Shown here piece after piece: positions 55,901 through 64,000 of a stretch of DNA of 64,000 nt. This DNA is from Phellopilus nigrolimitatus. Lineage: Eukaryota > Basidiomycota > Agaricomycetes > Hymenochaetales > Hymenochaetaceae. The translations under genes and the position numbers were made by a program. The notes beneath the pieces were generated by a model, which was not told where the DNA came from, did no database searches, and saw nothing but the letters and a program-made list of their open reading frames with translations. Each line of letters opens with the position of its first letter. Position 1 is the stretch's first letter. The stretch spans positions 1 through 64,000 of the forward strand of contig JAJOHG010000138.1 in the NCBI GenBank assembly GCA_021029095.1. The letters are read 5' to 3'.

Positions 55901-57524
55901 GCGTGAGTTCGGCAGCATTTGCTGCATCTTGCAGCGTTGGGTCGATATGCTTGTGCGCAAAACGGTACAGACCTTTTCCCGAGCGCATAACCTCACCAAT
56001 ACGCAAGCCGGCTGCATCGCGCAGCACGCACTTGTTCCCACTGAAGGTTGCCGAGTAGGCCGCACTATCGAGTGCGCCTATCGAAACAAGTGTGTATCCG
56101 ACCTCGGGCGAGTAGAGGGCTTCTGTAAGCGTCATTCTCGTCGAGTCGGCACCATTCGGGAGTTCAATAATCAGATCCCCCTGCCCAGTAGCGTGAAAGG
56201 TTTGCTGATTTGCTGCATGCAGGCTCTTCGGTGGTGTCTCCGAAAATGTAGCAAAGTCCGCTCGGTATGGCGAGATGTGTCGCGTCGAGCCAGAATCGAG
56301 GATTGCGCGACGAATGTCATTGCCCTCGCGAAGGTGAGTGACATGTGCAACTTCATCCTTCTCACTATCAGCATGATAGTCATCATCATCAGAGCTCACT
56401 TCCGAGCTCATATCCGACACCTTGTCGTCCTCGTCCTCAGACCCAAAAAACTCGGCCTCGGACCAAAAAACCTCGGCCTCACTATCCGATTGGTCGACGA
56501 GTTCAGGCATCAAGTCGGCATCATCCTCATCGTCGGATGAGTCCCAGGCTGCATTACAGCAGTCCCACACACCATCTGAGTCCGAATCTGGCTCGAGAGC
56601 CGCGTTTGCGCTCTCCTTGGCTTTCGGCTTGCCCGAGTCCTTCCTCGGCTTCGGGCATTTCGCTCGGAGGTGTCCAACCTCGCCACAGTTCCAGCAGGAA
56701 CCTCTCGGCTTCGGGTTGCTCTTCGATTTCGGCTTCGCAGCCGAGCTCACATACAGTGCTTCGTCTTTGTCCTTCGAGCTTCTCGCAGGCTCTTTGCGCT
56801 TTGTTTGTCGCTCGCGTTTTTGACGGTCGGCCTCGTCCGAAATAATGTGGATCAAGACTTCAGGATCGACTTCGCGGAGTGAACGGATCTGTGCATCGGT
56901 CAACGGTGTGGCCTGGATCAGTGCATAATTTTGCGCTGTGATTTCCATCGAAGTTAGCTGAGCGGATGCAAAGTTCGCCAACCGATTCGGTATCGCGGTG
57001 ATAATTGTTGAGCGAAAGTCCTTGTCAGAGATCTCGACTCCCGACTGCGCGAGCGTTTCGCGACGCATGCGCAAGTCGCTCAGGTATTCGCGGACGTCGG
57101 CATCACCGGGGCAGCGAGCCTCGAGAAATTCAGCGCGGAGCGAAGTCTGTGCAAAAGCTGACTTCTGTGTGAACTCACGTACCACGGCATTCCAGCGAGC
57201 GGTACAGTTCGCCAGGTTCCCAACCTGGATGAGGGTCGAATCTGCAAGACGCTGGGACAGAAGATACATCGCGATATCCTCATCCTTGTCCCAAGCCGCT
57301 ATAGCATCATTCGGGTTCGGATCACCGTTCGCCACGGCTGCAGCTGCAACAGCAGCAGTAACAGCCACGGGCCGAGTCGACGTGCCGTCGAAATGGCCCC
57401 ACTTTCCCTTTGCCTTCACGGCAGCTTGGAAACGCATACGGTAGATCACCCAGTTCGCGCCGCTCGTCGCGAGCTTCGGAACAGAGGTGGGGAGGGTGTC
57501 CTGTGAGCTGGACATGACGTACAA
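52989..57524 (-). CDS. Copia Gag-Pol polyprotein
   Basis: A single frame of 1,511 aa from ATG 57,524 (a second ATG lies three codons on). In order: a Gag region with UBN2-like alpha-helical sequence; a zinc knuckle CWNCGEVGHLRAKC (about 277-290); protease LDSGSTRHI (about 408); integrase HHCC (HARMGH...CESC, about 545-585) and DDE residues in HTDVWGP, LHSDRGGEY and HNGVAERLN; reverse transcriptase with VDIKGAYLNGEL (about 1097) and HVDDC (about 1189); and RNase H with YADADGS (about 1362) and SLSTTESEYVAA (about 1400). All catalytic motifs are present. The frame stops inside the polypurine tract. There is no separate gag stop, so the Gag to Pol ratio must be set by another route. Confidence 0.96.
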   Translation of the reverse strand: MYVMSSSQDTLPTSVPKLATSGANWVIYRMRFQAAVKAKGKWGHFDGTSTRPVAVTAAVAAAAVANGDPNPNDAIAAWDKDEDIAMYLLSQRLADSTLIQVGNLANCTARWNAVVREFTQKSAFAQTSLRAEFLEARCPGDADVREYLSDLRMRRETLAQSGVEISDKDFRSTIITAIPNRLANFASAQLTSMEITAQNYALIQATPLTDAQIRSLREVDPEVLIHIISDEADRQKRERQTKRKEPARSSKDKDEALYVSSAAKPKSKSNPKPRGSCWNCGEVGHLRAKCPKPRKDSGKPKAKESANAALEPDSDSDGVWDCCNAAWDSSDDEDDADLMPELVDQSDSEAEVFWSEAEFFGSEDEDDKVSDMSSEVSSDDDDYHADSEKDEVAHVTHLREGNDIRRAILDSGSTRHISPYRADFATFSETPPKSLHAANQQTFHATGQGDLIIELPNGADSTRMTLTEALYSPEVGYTLVSIGALDSAAYSATFSGNKCVLRDAAGLRIGEVMRSGKGLYRFAHKHIDPTLQDAANAAELTLSPMELHARMGHIAPAAAEKLVRKGYVTGLRLDTSGPVPTLCESCVYGKAMRKAISREREGERATEFGGEVHTDVWGPAPTRSLGGRHYYVTFTDDATRVTKLYLLKKKSDVFRSYRHFEAWAETQMKAKIRILHSDRGGEYTGKEFVLHLKMKGTKQKLTVHDTPEHNGVAERLNRTILEKVRAMLHASGLPKFLWAEAARHAVWLKNRTPTRAVQNVTPHEAMTGQKPDLRGLRTWGAKCWVHDNSSSKLDPRAREGRWMGFDANSNGQRIYWPVKKSISVERNVYFDPGETSSRLEGEELDSGAEIETTSKSLQPKPEEPKTSAPSAPSEPEKPPDSSAPSAPPEPEEPAAAHPPENARPAAPDIPEPREKRVRVPSAYVRRIQAGEGSHTHWPNRDGAIPRGMRSLHEFVDQEEETVNAAFEDDYDEEYVFASAMEEAEGLEPRTLAEAKRLPEWSEWERAIEEELATLHAAGTWVLEEPPKGANIVGSKWVFKIKKDAAGNIVRRKARLVAQGFSQVPGVDYFDTFAPVAKLASIRAALAMAARRNLELEQVDIKGAYLNGELEGDEVIYMRHPPGYAPRDAGTRVLRLKKTLYGLKQSGRRWYQKLTWIFVDQLGLCRCDVDQAVFFRHTGNDLIVVIVHVDDCTLAATTSRLISELKAGLAQHVEVTDLGPLHWLLGIEIHRNRDLRTISLSQSGYIDTILRRFGLDELKPVSSPMDPNVHLHSSQGPTTAQDRAAMRDAPYREALGSLMYAAMATRPDIAFAVTLLSRFSTNPGPTHWDAVKRVFRYLKGSRALRLTYGGVGDVGDGGLKGYADADGSMQEDRRAISGNAFLIDGGAVSWYSKRQEIVSLSTTESEYVAATHAAKEAIWLRQLIGQVFAPLVGPTTLFSDNQSAIALTKDHQYHARTKHIDIRYHFLRWVCENGTIKLIYCPTADMVADALTKALPSFKVKHFAAELGLRTV

Positions 57525-57531
57525 ATTAAAA

Positions 57532-57568
57532 TTTCGGCTTGGCTCAGTGGTAGCCGAGGCTCATAACC
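57532..57568 (-). other. Copia primer-binding site (half-tRNA type)
   Basis: Directly next to the 5' LTR the minus strand reads GGTTATGAGCC. This is complementary to the anticodon arm of initiator methionine tRNA (GGCUCAUAACC), not to its CCA end. The plus strand beyond (GGCTCAGTGGTAG) resembles the D-arm of the same tRNA. Drosophila copia primes with a cleaved 5' half of initiator tRNA, so the same route is inferred here. Confidence 0.75.
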
Positions 57569-58110
57569 TGTTGTCGGGGTGAGACCTGGAACCGCGCCGG
57601 ACAGCTAATACAAAAGTAAGCTCAGTCGTTGCGCGGTGTAGCGAACGTCTAGTCAATTGACAACTAACCTAATACAAAAGTAAGCTAGTATAATCAATGA
57701 GTATTGGTACAATAGACTCGGTTAATAAATGGATAACTCACCTCAGTCGTTGCGCGGTGTAGCGAACGTCTGAGGTGGGCGAAAGAATAGAAGTCTGTTT
57801 TTATACTACAATTCTCGGCTCTCTCAGCGAGCCGCTTTTCGTACTAAAGGGGTAAAAAGCGAGATAAGAAACAAAGAACAAAGGAATCATGTACTAGCGA
57901 GGCGGGAAACAAAAGTCCGAGAACGAGGGGCTCAGAGGCGCGAGCCGAGCAGCCAGTGGCGAGTTAAGTGGCCTCGGGGCCGAGCCACTGTGCTCGCAGG
58001 CGGCGCGAGCCGAGCACGCGCCACCGAGCCTCCGAGTGCACGAGGCGAGGTGTCGCTCGGCCCGAGCTACTCGCTGTGAGCTCGCCGGTCCGCCGGTATG
58101 AACTCCAACA
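57569..58110 (-). repeat. Copia 5' LTR
   Basis: A 542-bp LTR matching 52,440-52,981 with no difference that I noticed. It supplies the promoter of the element. Its first bases on the minus strand extend the F-box frame by a few false codons (LLLEFIPAD). Confidence 0.95.
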
Positions 58111-59084
58111 GGAGCCACCCCAGGTACGTTTCTGGATAAGGCTGTTTCGTCACAGTCAGTATTATCGTCTTGAGGCAAGGCGGTGGGCTGCAGTTAAGCA
58201 GCTGAGGGGAAAGGAGCGAATCGACTTGTTCTTCCGCACAGCACCAGTTCTCGATCCAGAGGAATCGAAGGGAGTGAAGGAATGGAAGCGTCTCACATAA
58301 CGACGTAAAATAAGGATATACCACTCTTAATCCAATCCCTACTGTGCTGGGGAGGAAGCAGAGTCCCTCAAGTTGAGACATCTGAGAGATTGAATGGAGT
58401 ATCCTCTCGATACTAAGCTGTCCAATCTCTTGAAAAAGCTCGCCGAGCTCCACAGCGAGAAATCGGAGATTCGGCGTTCGTTTGAGAAGTTCGAGTACGT
58501 GACAAAAGTGATATGGCATGATTATCGATTCGGCGTCCAGAACGTCAAAGTCACTCGAAACAATATCCATGTCAAAATCAGAGTCGGAGTCGACATCGAC
58601 ATCGTCTTCGGGAGAGGGCTCATAACTAGAGTCCGTGTCACTGTCAGAGACTTGCTCGGGTTCGAGTTCAGGTTCATTTTTAGCCTCTTCAGGAATCTTG
58701 ATCCACAGCTCTCTGATCCACGGTCCGCACATCTGATTAGTTAGGAACCTTTCCGTGCTTTCCGAAGATGTAAGGACTACGCGATAGCGGAGAGCCCTCT
58801 GGGCGGGCCCTGTCCAGACGCGATGTACAAGGCTCATGCTTTTCAGATCCCTTCGACAGTCTTTCGGATGTCTAAAGCCCATCGTGTGCAAGTGGTCTGC
58901 CTCCCGCGTAACCTCGTCGATAAAAGGGCCCATTTCCTCGCGGAAGACAAGTGCAACGCAGTCGAGCACGATGAGCGGGACGATGTGATATGATAGTAGC
59001 TGTTGAAAAAATCTTCAACAAGTCTCTCAGTGAAAGAGGGTGGCTGAATGTTACCTTAGCCTGCAAGCGAGTCTGAGGTGCCAT
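58111..59084 (-). pseudogene. 5' part of F-box-like gene split by copia
   Basis: Exon 1 is 59,084-59,055 (MAPQTRLQAK). Intron 1 is 59,054-59,000 (55 nt, GTAACA...CAACAG). Exon 2 runs from 58,999 to the copia insertion. It encodes DLKSMSLVHRVWTGPAQRAL, an acidic Asp/Ser/Glu stretch (about residues 115-165) and leucine-rich segments (LLKRTPNLRFLAVEL). This is the layout of Agaricomycete F-box-like proteins, although a clear F-box is not visible. With the pieces at 52,136-52,439 and 38,188-38,613 it forms one gene. No other lesion is seen in these pieces, so the gene was probably lost recently. Confidence 0.85.
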
Positions 59085-59896
59085 GATGACAAGAAATTGG
59101 CTAGGTATTGCAGCGTTCTATATCGTATCTCTTGTCTCGCGTTTAAGATTGTTATGCACTCTTTCTTTCTTAAGGAACCTTTGTAGATGTGGTATGTAGG
59201 AGATGAAAGGAGTGACGCCGGTGTGGCTGTCTTTTAACATCAACCGCAAAAGTCCGGATCCAAATCACGTGCTTTTCCCACCACGTGACGCTTTGATCAG
59301 CCATTCGAGACAGTGGATTCTCTGTGGTGTGAGCCTCTTCGGCAACTCGACTAGCTCTGTTCAAACGATTGTGGGACTCGTCCCGCATCTTGTCAGCAGT
59401 CTTTTTATTCTCTTCTATAAAAGTGTTTTGGCTTTTCTTGAGCGTCGACTCAGATTTTGTATCTGAGGAGTCCGCCAATACGACAACGAAAGCAGAAAGA
59501 AAAGCTAGTACGTCATTGCTTCTCTCCCGCTATCGAGAGCACTATTTTTCTTCGATATCCTTTTTTTCTCCAAGCCCATGACTGCCTGCGATGTCCGTCG
59601 AAACCGTCTCAAGCGTCTTGGGAAACCAGCTTGTTCTAGCAACGAGGCGTTGTGTGGAAGGACGGTCAATGTCGGTAATCTTCGTCGTGAGCTTCAACCT
59701 TTTCAGGCATATAGAACAAAGGGAACCCGCGCTTCCTTTGTTTCTGATAGTTTTGACGGGAATTCTAGTCCTTCACTGACTGTTTGTTGTCTGTCTACTC
59801 TAAGACGTTGTCGCAGCAAAAGATATCAAGGATTTATTGCGCATACTACGTATTCGCCTACTTCCCCGCCTTTGAAGTCAGCACTAACGGCTTCGT
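59085..59896. other. Intergenic; nothing recognised
   Basis: This holds the upstream flank of the disrupted F-box gene and the 3' flank of copy 9. A hydrophilic 102-codon frame (59,170-59,478, minus) lacks an ATG at its start and any homologue here, so it is not called. Confidence 0.35.
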
Positions 59897-60409
59897 CTAC
59901 TTCGCCGGCCAAATCGAAAAAAGCTGGGTACCCTCCGAAGCGTCTACTTTGTCGATCACCGCTTTTGCAAATGCATCAAATTTTTTGAACCTGACATCGC
60001 TCTGGAAGACCGCGCCGAGGAACTCCGCAAGCCACTCGTCAAGCGAGTCCCACAGCAGCGCATTTCCGTAGTATTCCGTCAGCACATTGCTGATCCTGCT
60101 GAGCTCTGCCCTGTTCTGCCGCTTTTCGTTGAGCCTGACGGCGGTTCGGAGCTGGACGACCTCATCTGCGTATAGCTTGCTCAAACTCGCATCATCGATG
60201 TGCCTGGCTGGCGAGAGCATCTTGTACATCCCTTCTTTGCTGGTCATAGGGCCGGCCTCGAGTCCGCACTGGAAGAAATCGGCCCAGGGGATCAAATTGC
60301 TGCGTCGTTCCCACGTGAGCAGTATCCCTCGGATCCTCTTGCCTGTGAAATGGTTGGCCGTGAAGACAACGTAGACAGACATAGGTTCGATCTCAGTTGG
60401 GAATTCCAT
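59897..60409 (-). CDS. Small-protein family copy 9 (unknown function)
   Basis: A single-exon gene of 170 aa from ATG 60,409. It carries IEPMSVYVVFTANHF, IRGILLTWERR, WADFFQCGLEAG, LYADEVVQLRTAVRLNEK, WLAEFLGAVFQSDVRF and KAVIDKV. It is the shortest intact copy and lacks the basic tail. The promoter TATATAAGCTCG lies about 125 bp upstream (60,527-60,539, minus). Copy 8 (37,143-37,515) is its decayed close relative in the same orientation. No targeting signal or recognised domain. Confidence 0.62.
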   Translation of the reverse strand: MEFPTEIEPMSVYVVFTANHFTGKRIRGILLTWERRSNLIPWADFFQCGLEAGPMTSKEGMYKMLSPARHIDDASLSKLYADEVVQLRTAVRLNEKRQNRAELSRISNVLTEYYGNALLWDSLDEWLAEFLGAVFQSDVRFKKFDAFAKAVIDKVDASEGTQLFSIWPAK

Positions 60410-61526
60410 TCTGAATATCGTGGCTAAGGCTGTAAGTATCTGAACAGATCATCCGTGTCTGTTAAGGGACTCGCCTTTCTTAGATCGTTGTAAGGCACTT
60501 TGCGCCGGTGATTGGGAATCCCATGCGAGCTTATATAGTGCATTTTAAGGAGCTGTCTTTGCGACAGCATCCCACAGCTAATCATTGGAGGCGCCAGCAG
60601 TAACTTTTGTAGAAGCCGGCTGTTCCGTGCATTACTGGGTATCATTCAGCTAGCCGCCACAAAAGTGTCGGTGCAAAGTACAGAATGGAAAGCGACTAGT
60701 ACTGATGACGAGCCGTGACAAGTTCCACCAGTATTGTGGCTATATTAACAGGGAGATGAGAAGTCGTACTGATCATATTGTTTTGAGGGAGGCCCGTCAC
60801 CAGTCGCTACAGACTGTGTTTCATCACTCGAGTCCGCGGTTACTAGATACGAGCCTAAACTGCTGAAGGAGTCTCGAAATAACTTTGCGTCAGGTAAAGC
60901 AAAAACGGTTCGTCCCATTGTTCGCAGATCTAGCAAAGCAAATCCTTCAAAGTTCGGGGTCGGCACTGTCGAGACACAGCAGTCAAACCTTTTGTATTGT
61001 GTACTTCCATAGGCCTAAGGCTACCAAATCATCCTAAGTATGCGCAGTTACTTAATGAGTTTCTCAGTTTGTGTAATCATTTTATTCACAGCATCCTCTG
61101 TGGTAAACATCCAATATCCTCGAAGACTCTCTAATAGAGCTTAGTCAGTTCGCAGACCTGCACTCTGCGAGCTGACGAAACTCAGTAGCGAACTTCAAAG
61201 ACGAAATGCCGGTTTGCCTCGCAATCGCAGTCTCCATCTCAGGATTCACGAACTCAACTTTGAGCTTCCCTATCCTATGTATTTCCTCCGTCTCTGCTGG
61301 GTTTTGTTGTATTCAGACTTTCGTCTGATAACAAGATTCCATGATAGTCGTACAATCCGCATCAAAGAAAGCAACGGGGGGCTGGCAAAACAAGGATAAT
61401 TATCCGCTTTCACATTGCATACAATTATGAACAGGACTACGCGGCTCTTTCTGAAGGCACGTTTACGTTTATTTCTACTTTTTTAACTTCCATACCCCTA
61501 CATGGTTGTCGCGGACTCGCGGCTAG
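60410..61526. other. Promoter of copy 9 and gene-poor spacer
   Basis: The stretch 60,410-60,690 contains the TATA element and leader of copy 9. The stretch 60,700-61,480 mirrors 29,600-30,250 and includes the repeated EGFALLDLRTM peptide-like stretch (60,870-60,960, minus). No intact gene. Confidence 0.4.
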
Positions 61527-62050
61527 CTACAGCATCCGTGAAACTGGTGCAATGCCTGGCGATCTCGGAATTTCCGTCAGCTTGAACACGTTTTTCACGA
61601 GTTGCCCTTTATCTGTCCTTTTGAGCTTGTCGGGGAGGATGAAGTTGACTTTTGTCAAGAAGACCGCAAGGAACTCTTGGAGTGGCCCATCTAGATCCGT
61701 GGGCTGAGGGTTTTCCCACTTCATATTGCCTAAGATCGTCTCGAGGCTTCCGTCTCTCAGTGGCTCTTTGTTGAGCTTGACAGCGGTATGGAGTGGAAAA
61801 TAATCCGGGAATACGTTGTTAGCAAAACTAATAAGTCGGATCGGCATTCTCGAGTCGTTGCTAGACGATACATCTCCGCACAAAAGGAAATTTGCCCAGA
61901 AGGCGAGTCCCTCTGGCATCGTGAGCAGTAGTCCCATCTTCCTTTCCGAGTCTTCGTGGTTTCTCTTCGTGAAGACAACATAAAGAGACTTAGTTCGAGT
62001 TTGGAGATATCGAATACCTCTGGTATCACGGTCTTTGCTGATGGAATCAT
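61527..62050 (-). pseudogene. Small-protein family copy 10, frameshifted
   Basis: Inverted partner of copy 6. It starts MIPSAKTV at 62,050. A single-base deletion near 61,988 (CTAAGTCTC where copy 6 has CCTAAATCTCTC) shifts the frame after the KLE residues. The rest (MGLLLTMPEGL, FPDYFPLHTAVKLNKEPL, FLAVFLTKVNFILPD, KNVFKLTEI) is open in the other frame. It could be a very recent loss or a sequencing error. Confidence 0.75.
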
Positions 62051-63435
62051 ATTTGTCGATAACTTGAAGGAATGTTTGTCTTTCCTATGTTGTTGTAAGT
62101 ATTTCTATACTGATGACTGGAGACGCTGCATGGGTTTATAACCCCCCCCCCCCCCCCTCCCTTTCCCCCTCCCGACTTTGCATACAATTTTACTCACATT
62201 TGCACAGGGCTTTCGTCTGAATTAAGAGGACATTGTATACGCCAGTGGTGATGTCTACTCCAGGTGTCACCATCTGTCCGTCGCTGCAGTAACATCAACG
62301 CAGAGTAAATGGGGAAAAAAGCTTTATTGGTTTGCATGACTTCCCCTGCTCTCGGCAAACAAAGCTGGCTCCTCCTTCATCTGCTCCGAATATGCACTTC
62401 CTTCATGTTTTATGAGCTTTGCTGTATTCAGCTTTGACTTTATTAGCATTAAGCTTCGCGAGAGTGTCGATGCAAAGTAAAACGCTACTCCTCACTAGGA
62501 TAAATGTAGCTTCTTTACTCTAATTAGCCAGACAACATTTCTGTTCTCTCAGAAAAAAACGGAAGCAAAGTACATTCCGATATGAAAGACCGCTGACCAC
62601 ATTATCTCTTAATGCATAATTACCTTTCGTACATAGTGCCAACCTCTATGCAATATGCGAATTACTTTACATTTTTCAATATCCACGACAACGTGTAGGC
62701 TTGGGCTCTATGAAATGTACACCAGAGGCTATGTCATACTGTAAGATGCAGGTAAAGGCAGAGGAATCAAAGCATTGGGGGGATGAGACGCGGAGCGAAG
62801 TCGAGAAAATATAGGGGGGGGAATGAGAAAGGGTCCGCTCCATCCGTGCTCCGATGAATAAGTTGCTTTGATTCACGTCACAAGGGGCGCATTCACCTCT
62901 TCCTTTCCACCACGCGCCGTGCTGCGCGCAGGTTGCGCGCCGCGTGGTCCGTGTGCCTCAGCGTACGACGATGAAACCGATAGTGGCGGTAGCAGGTACC
63001 GCACCATGTACCGAGGTGGCTCAGTGGACCTGTTGTCCCGCAAGACACGCCAGGAGCATTCCATAGTGCGCCCCGTGGCTATGGTGCGCTACCTTTGCCC
63101 GCGCTCCGTGCTAGCCAGTCCGGACGGGCGAGCATGGGACGATGGTGCGGGCGGCGTGTATGATTAGCATGCATAATTCAGGCAGCTTGACGCCTTCATA
63201 TAAAGTGTCTGTGAGCTCCAGAATTACATAGATTAATCTCGGAGGGAGTTAACGCACAATGTCAATGCAAGCAACACAATTACAACCGGAGAACTGCGGA
63301 TGGCTTAAATCACGTGATGGGATGTGGCTTGCGATTCCGAACTTCAACCAATTATGGCCGGGCGCATGTGGTACACATTCAACCCCCATCTACATCTCAA
63401 CACTAGCACAACCTGCCTTCCGGAAAACTCTCATC
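62051..63435. other. Intergenic region of arm B with C16 tract and GC-rich block
   Basis: The run of 16 C at 62,142-62,157 lies directly next to the TATAAA of copy 10 (62,136-62,141 on the minus strand). The matching place in copy 6 has only short G runs. A GC-rich block at 62,880-63,170 repeats 28,050-28,270 inverted. The stretch 63,230-63,430 is the shared upstream region of the F-box pair. No gene is supported. Confidence 0.5.
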
Positions 63436-64000
63436 ATGATCTCCGTAGTCACCAGCAACACTACAGAGGAGGACCATGAACGACGGCGTGTTCGCCCTAA
63501 ACTCGAATATCAAGAGCCACAGTCTTTCGGTGCAGAGAATCAAACTTCTCACATCGAAACTCACTACGAACCAAGCCTCTCCAGGTCCTCCTCTAAGAGG
63601 GCTTTAGCTATCCCAGAAGTCCTTCTCCTTATACTGTCATGGTTCACATATAGTGATCTTAGCACCGTCTCATTCACGAGGATCGCACCCGTGGCCGTGT
63701 CTCAAGTCAGCCGTCAATGGAGGACAGTCGCTCTATCCATGCCCAGTCTGTGGACGAATTTTGGAATCATGCTTAGCGGCTCCCCGGGCCGCTTCGGTGC
63801 ACTCCGCACAACCAGTGGTGACTTAGTGAACCTAACGTTGGTGACAAGGTGGTGGCAGCGTTTTCTGGACAGGTCGCGAAATGCAGATCTATCGATAGTT
63901 ATCGGTTCGTGGGCAAATACTGGATATTCGTGCAGCGCAAGAGACTATCGGAGCATCTGTTCTATCCTTAATGAAACCCTCAAACACAGAAGTAGATTGG
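63436..64000 (+). CDS. F-box-like protein, N-terminal part (runs off window)
   Basis: An open frame from ATG 63,436 to the window edge (188 codons), closely similar to the 455-aa gene at 26,381-27,748 over its whole length. It includes the F-box-like segment IPEVLLLILSWF...VSQVSRQWRTVALSMPSLW. Differences are scattered replacements (for example WTNFGI for WANFGI and SICSILNET for SIRSILDET). There is no stop in the visible part. It points away from the duplication centre, like its partner. Confidence 0.8.
   Translation, partial: MISVVTSNTTEEDHERRRVRPKLEYQEPQSFGAENQTSHIETHYEPSLSRSSSKRALAIPEVLLLILSWFTYSDLSTVSFTRIAPVAVSQVSRQWRTVALSMPSLWTNFGIMLSGSPGRFGALRTTSGDLVNLTLVTRWWQRFLDRSRNADLSIVIGSWANTGYSCSARDYRSICSILNETLKHRSRL

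Larger units (their letters stand above)
52440..58110 (-). mobile_element. Full-length Ty1/copia LTR retrotransposon (5,671 bp)
   Basis: The LTRs at 52,440-52,981 and 57,569-58,110 are both 542 bp, both run TG...CA and appear identical on reading. The target duplication GGAGC flanks the element (52,435-52,439 and 58,111-58,115). A primer-binding site and polypurine tract are in place, and one 1,511-codon Gag-Pol frame is uninterrupted. The domain order protease-integrase-RT-RNase H defines copia. Identical LTRs mean a recent insertion, and it probably remains capable of moving. It interrupts the F-box-like gene in exon 2. Confidence 0.96.
60700..64000. repeat. Right arm of inverted duplication B
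   Basis: Inverted partner of 26,381-31,000, with the same order of spacer, small-protein gene, GC-rich block and F-box gene. It runs off the end of the window. Differences from the left arm include a frameshift in the small-protein gene and a C16 tract in its promoter. Confidence 0.8.

Noticed and set aside
57532..57568. tRNA gene for initiator methionine
   Set aside because: Only the D-arm and anticodon-arm part is present, directly abutting an LTR. It is the retrotransposon primer-binding site, and no 3' half follows.
1..64000. Subtelomere with telomeric repeats
   Set aside because: No TTAGGG array was seen; only the duplication pattern resembles subtelomeres.

Overview
The window comes from a filamentous basidiomycete, most likely an Agaricomycete. 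The evidence is short (about 50-90 nt) GT-AG introns, GC-rich host genes, a basidiomycete-style two-finger C2H2 regulator, an Agaricomycete-type F-box gene, a fungal HIR1 gene, and a Helitron and a Ty1/copia element of fungal type. Nothing bacterial, organellar or telomeric was seen.

Layout. (1) 1-26,110 is a large, imperfect inverted duplication. Its left arm is 1-7,917 and its right arm 18,101-26,110, with an extra tandem unit at 14,855-18,075. Between the arms lies one single-copy gene, a 900-aa NRG1-like C2H2 transcription factor (10,487-13,265). The right arm carries an 858-bp hAT-type non-autonomous transposon (21,743-22,600). (2) 26,381-31,000 is mirrored by 60,700-64,000. Each arm has an outward-pointing F-box-like gene and an inward-pointing member of a small-protein family. 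(3) Between these two arms are a further small-protein gene, a decayed HIR1 fragment, an intact seven-exon HIR1 gene (33,584-36,932, minus), and another F-box-like gene (38,188-59,084, minus) split by two transposons.

The split gene gives the best result in the window. Joining its pieces across 38,613/52,136 and across 52,439/58,116 (one TSD copy kept) keeps the reading frame. This fixes both insertions to the base: a 13,522-bp Helitron (38,614-52,135, 5' TC, 3' hairpin then CTGG, A^T target) and a 5,671-bp copia element (52,440-58,110, identical-looking 542-bp LTRs, 5-bp TSD). The Helitron carries a row of broken host-gene pieces: an unrecognised coiled-coil-like piece, MUB1/samB, SNF5, and the N-terminus of a P-type Ca2+-ATPase. 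Its Rep/helicase gene begins with tandemly duplicated 72-nt exons, each followed by an intron that contains a hairpin.

The other candidate for something undescribed is a family of about 170-219-aa proteins that I cannot assign. There are seven apparently intact copies and three pseudogenes in the window. They share a MSVYV-F motif, an LRTAVKLN-like motif and a TATA-box promoter, and nearly all lie in the duplicated segments that flank single-copy genes. No function can be read from sequence alone.
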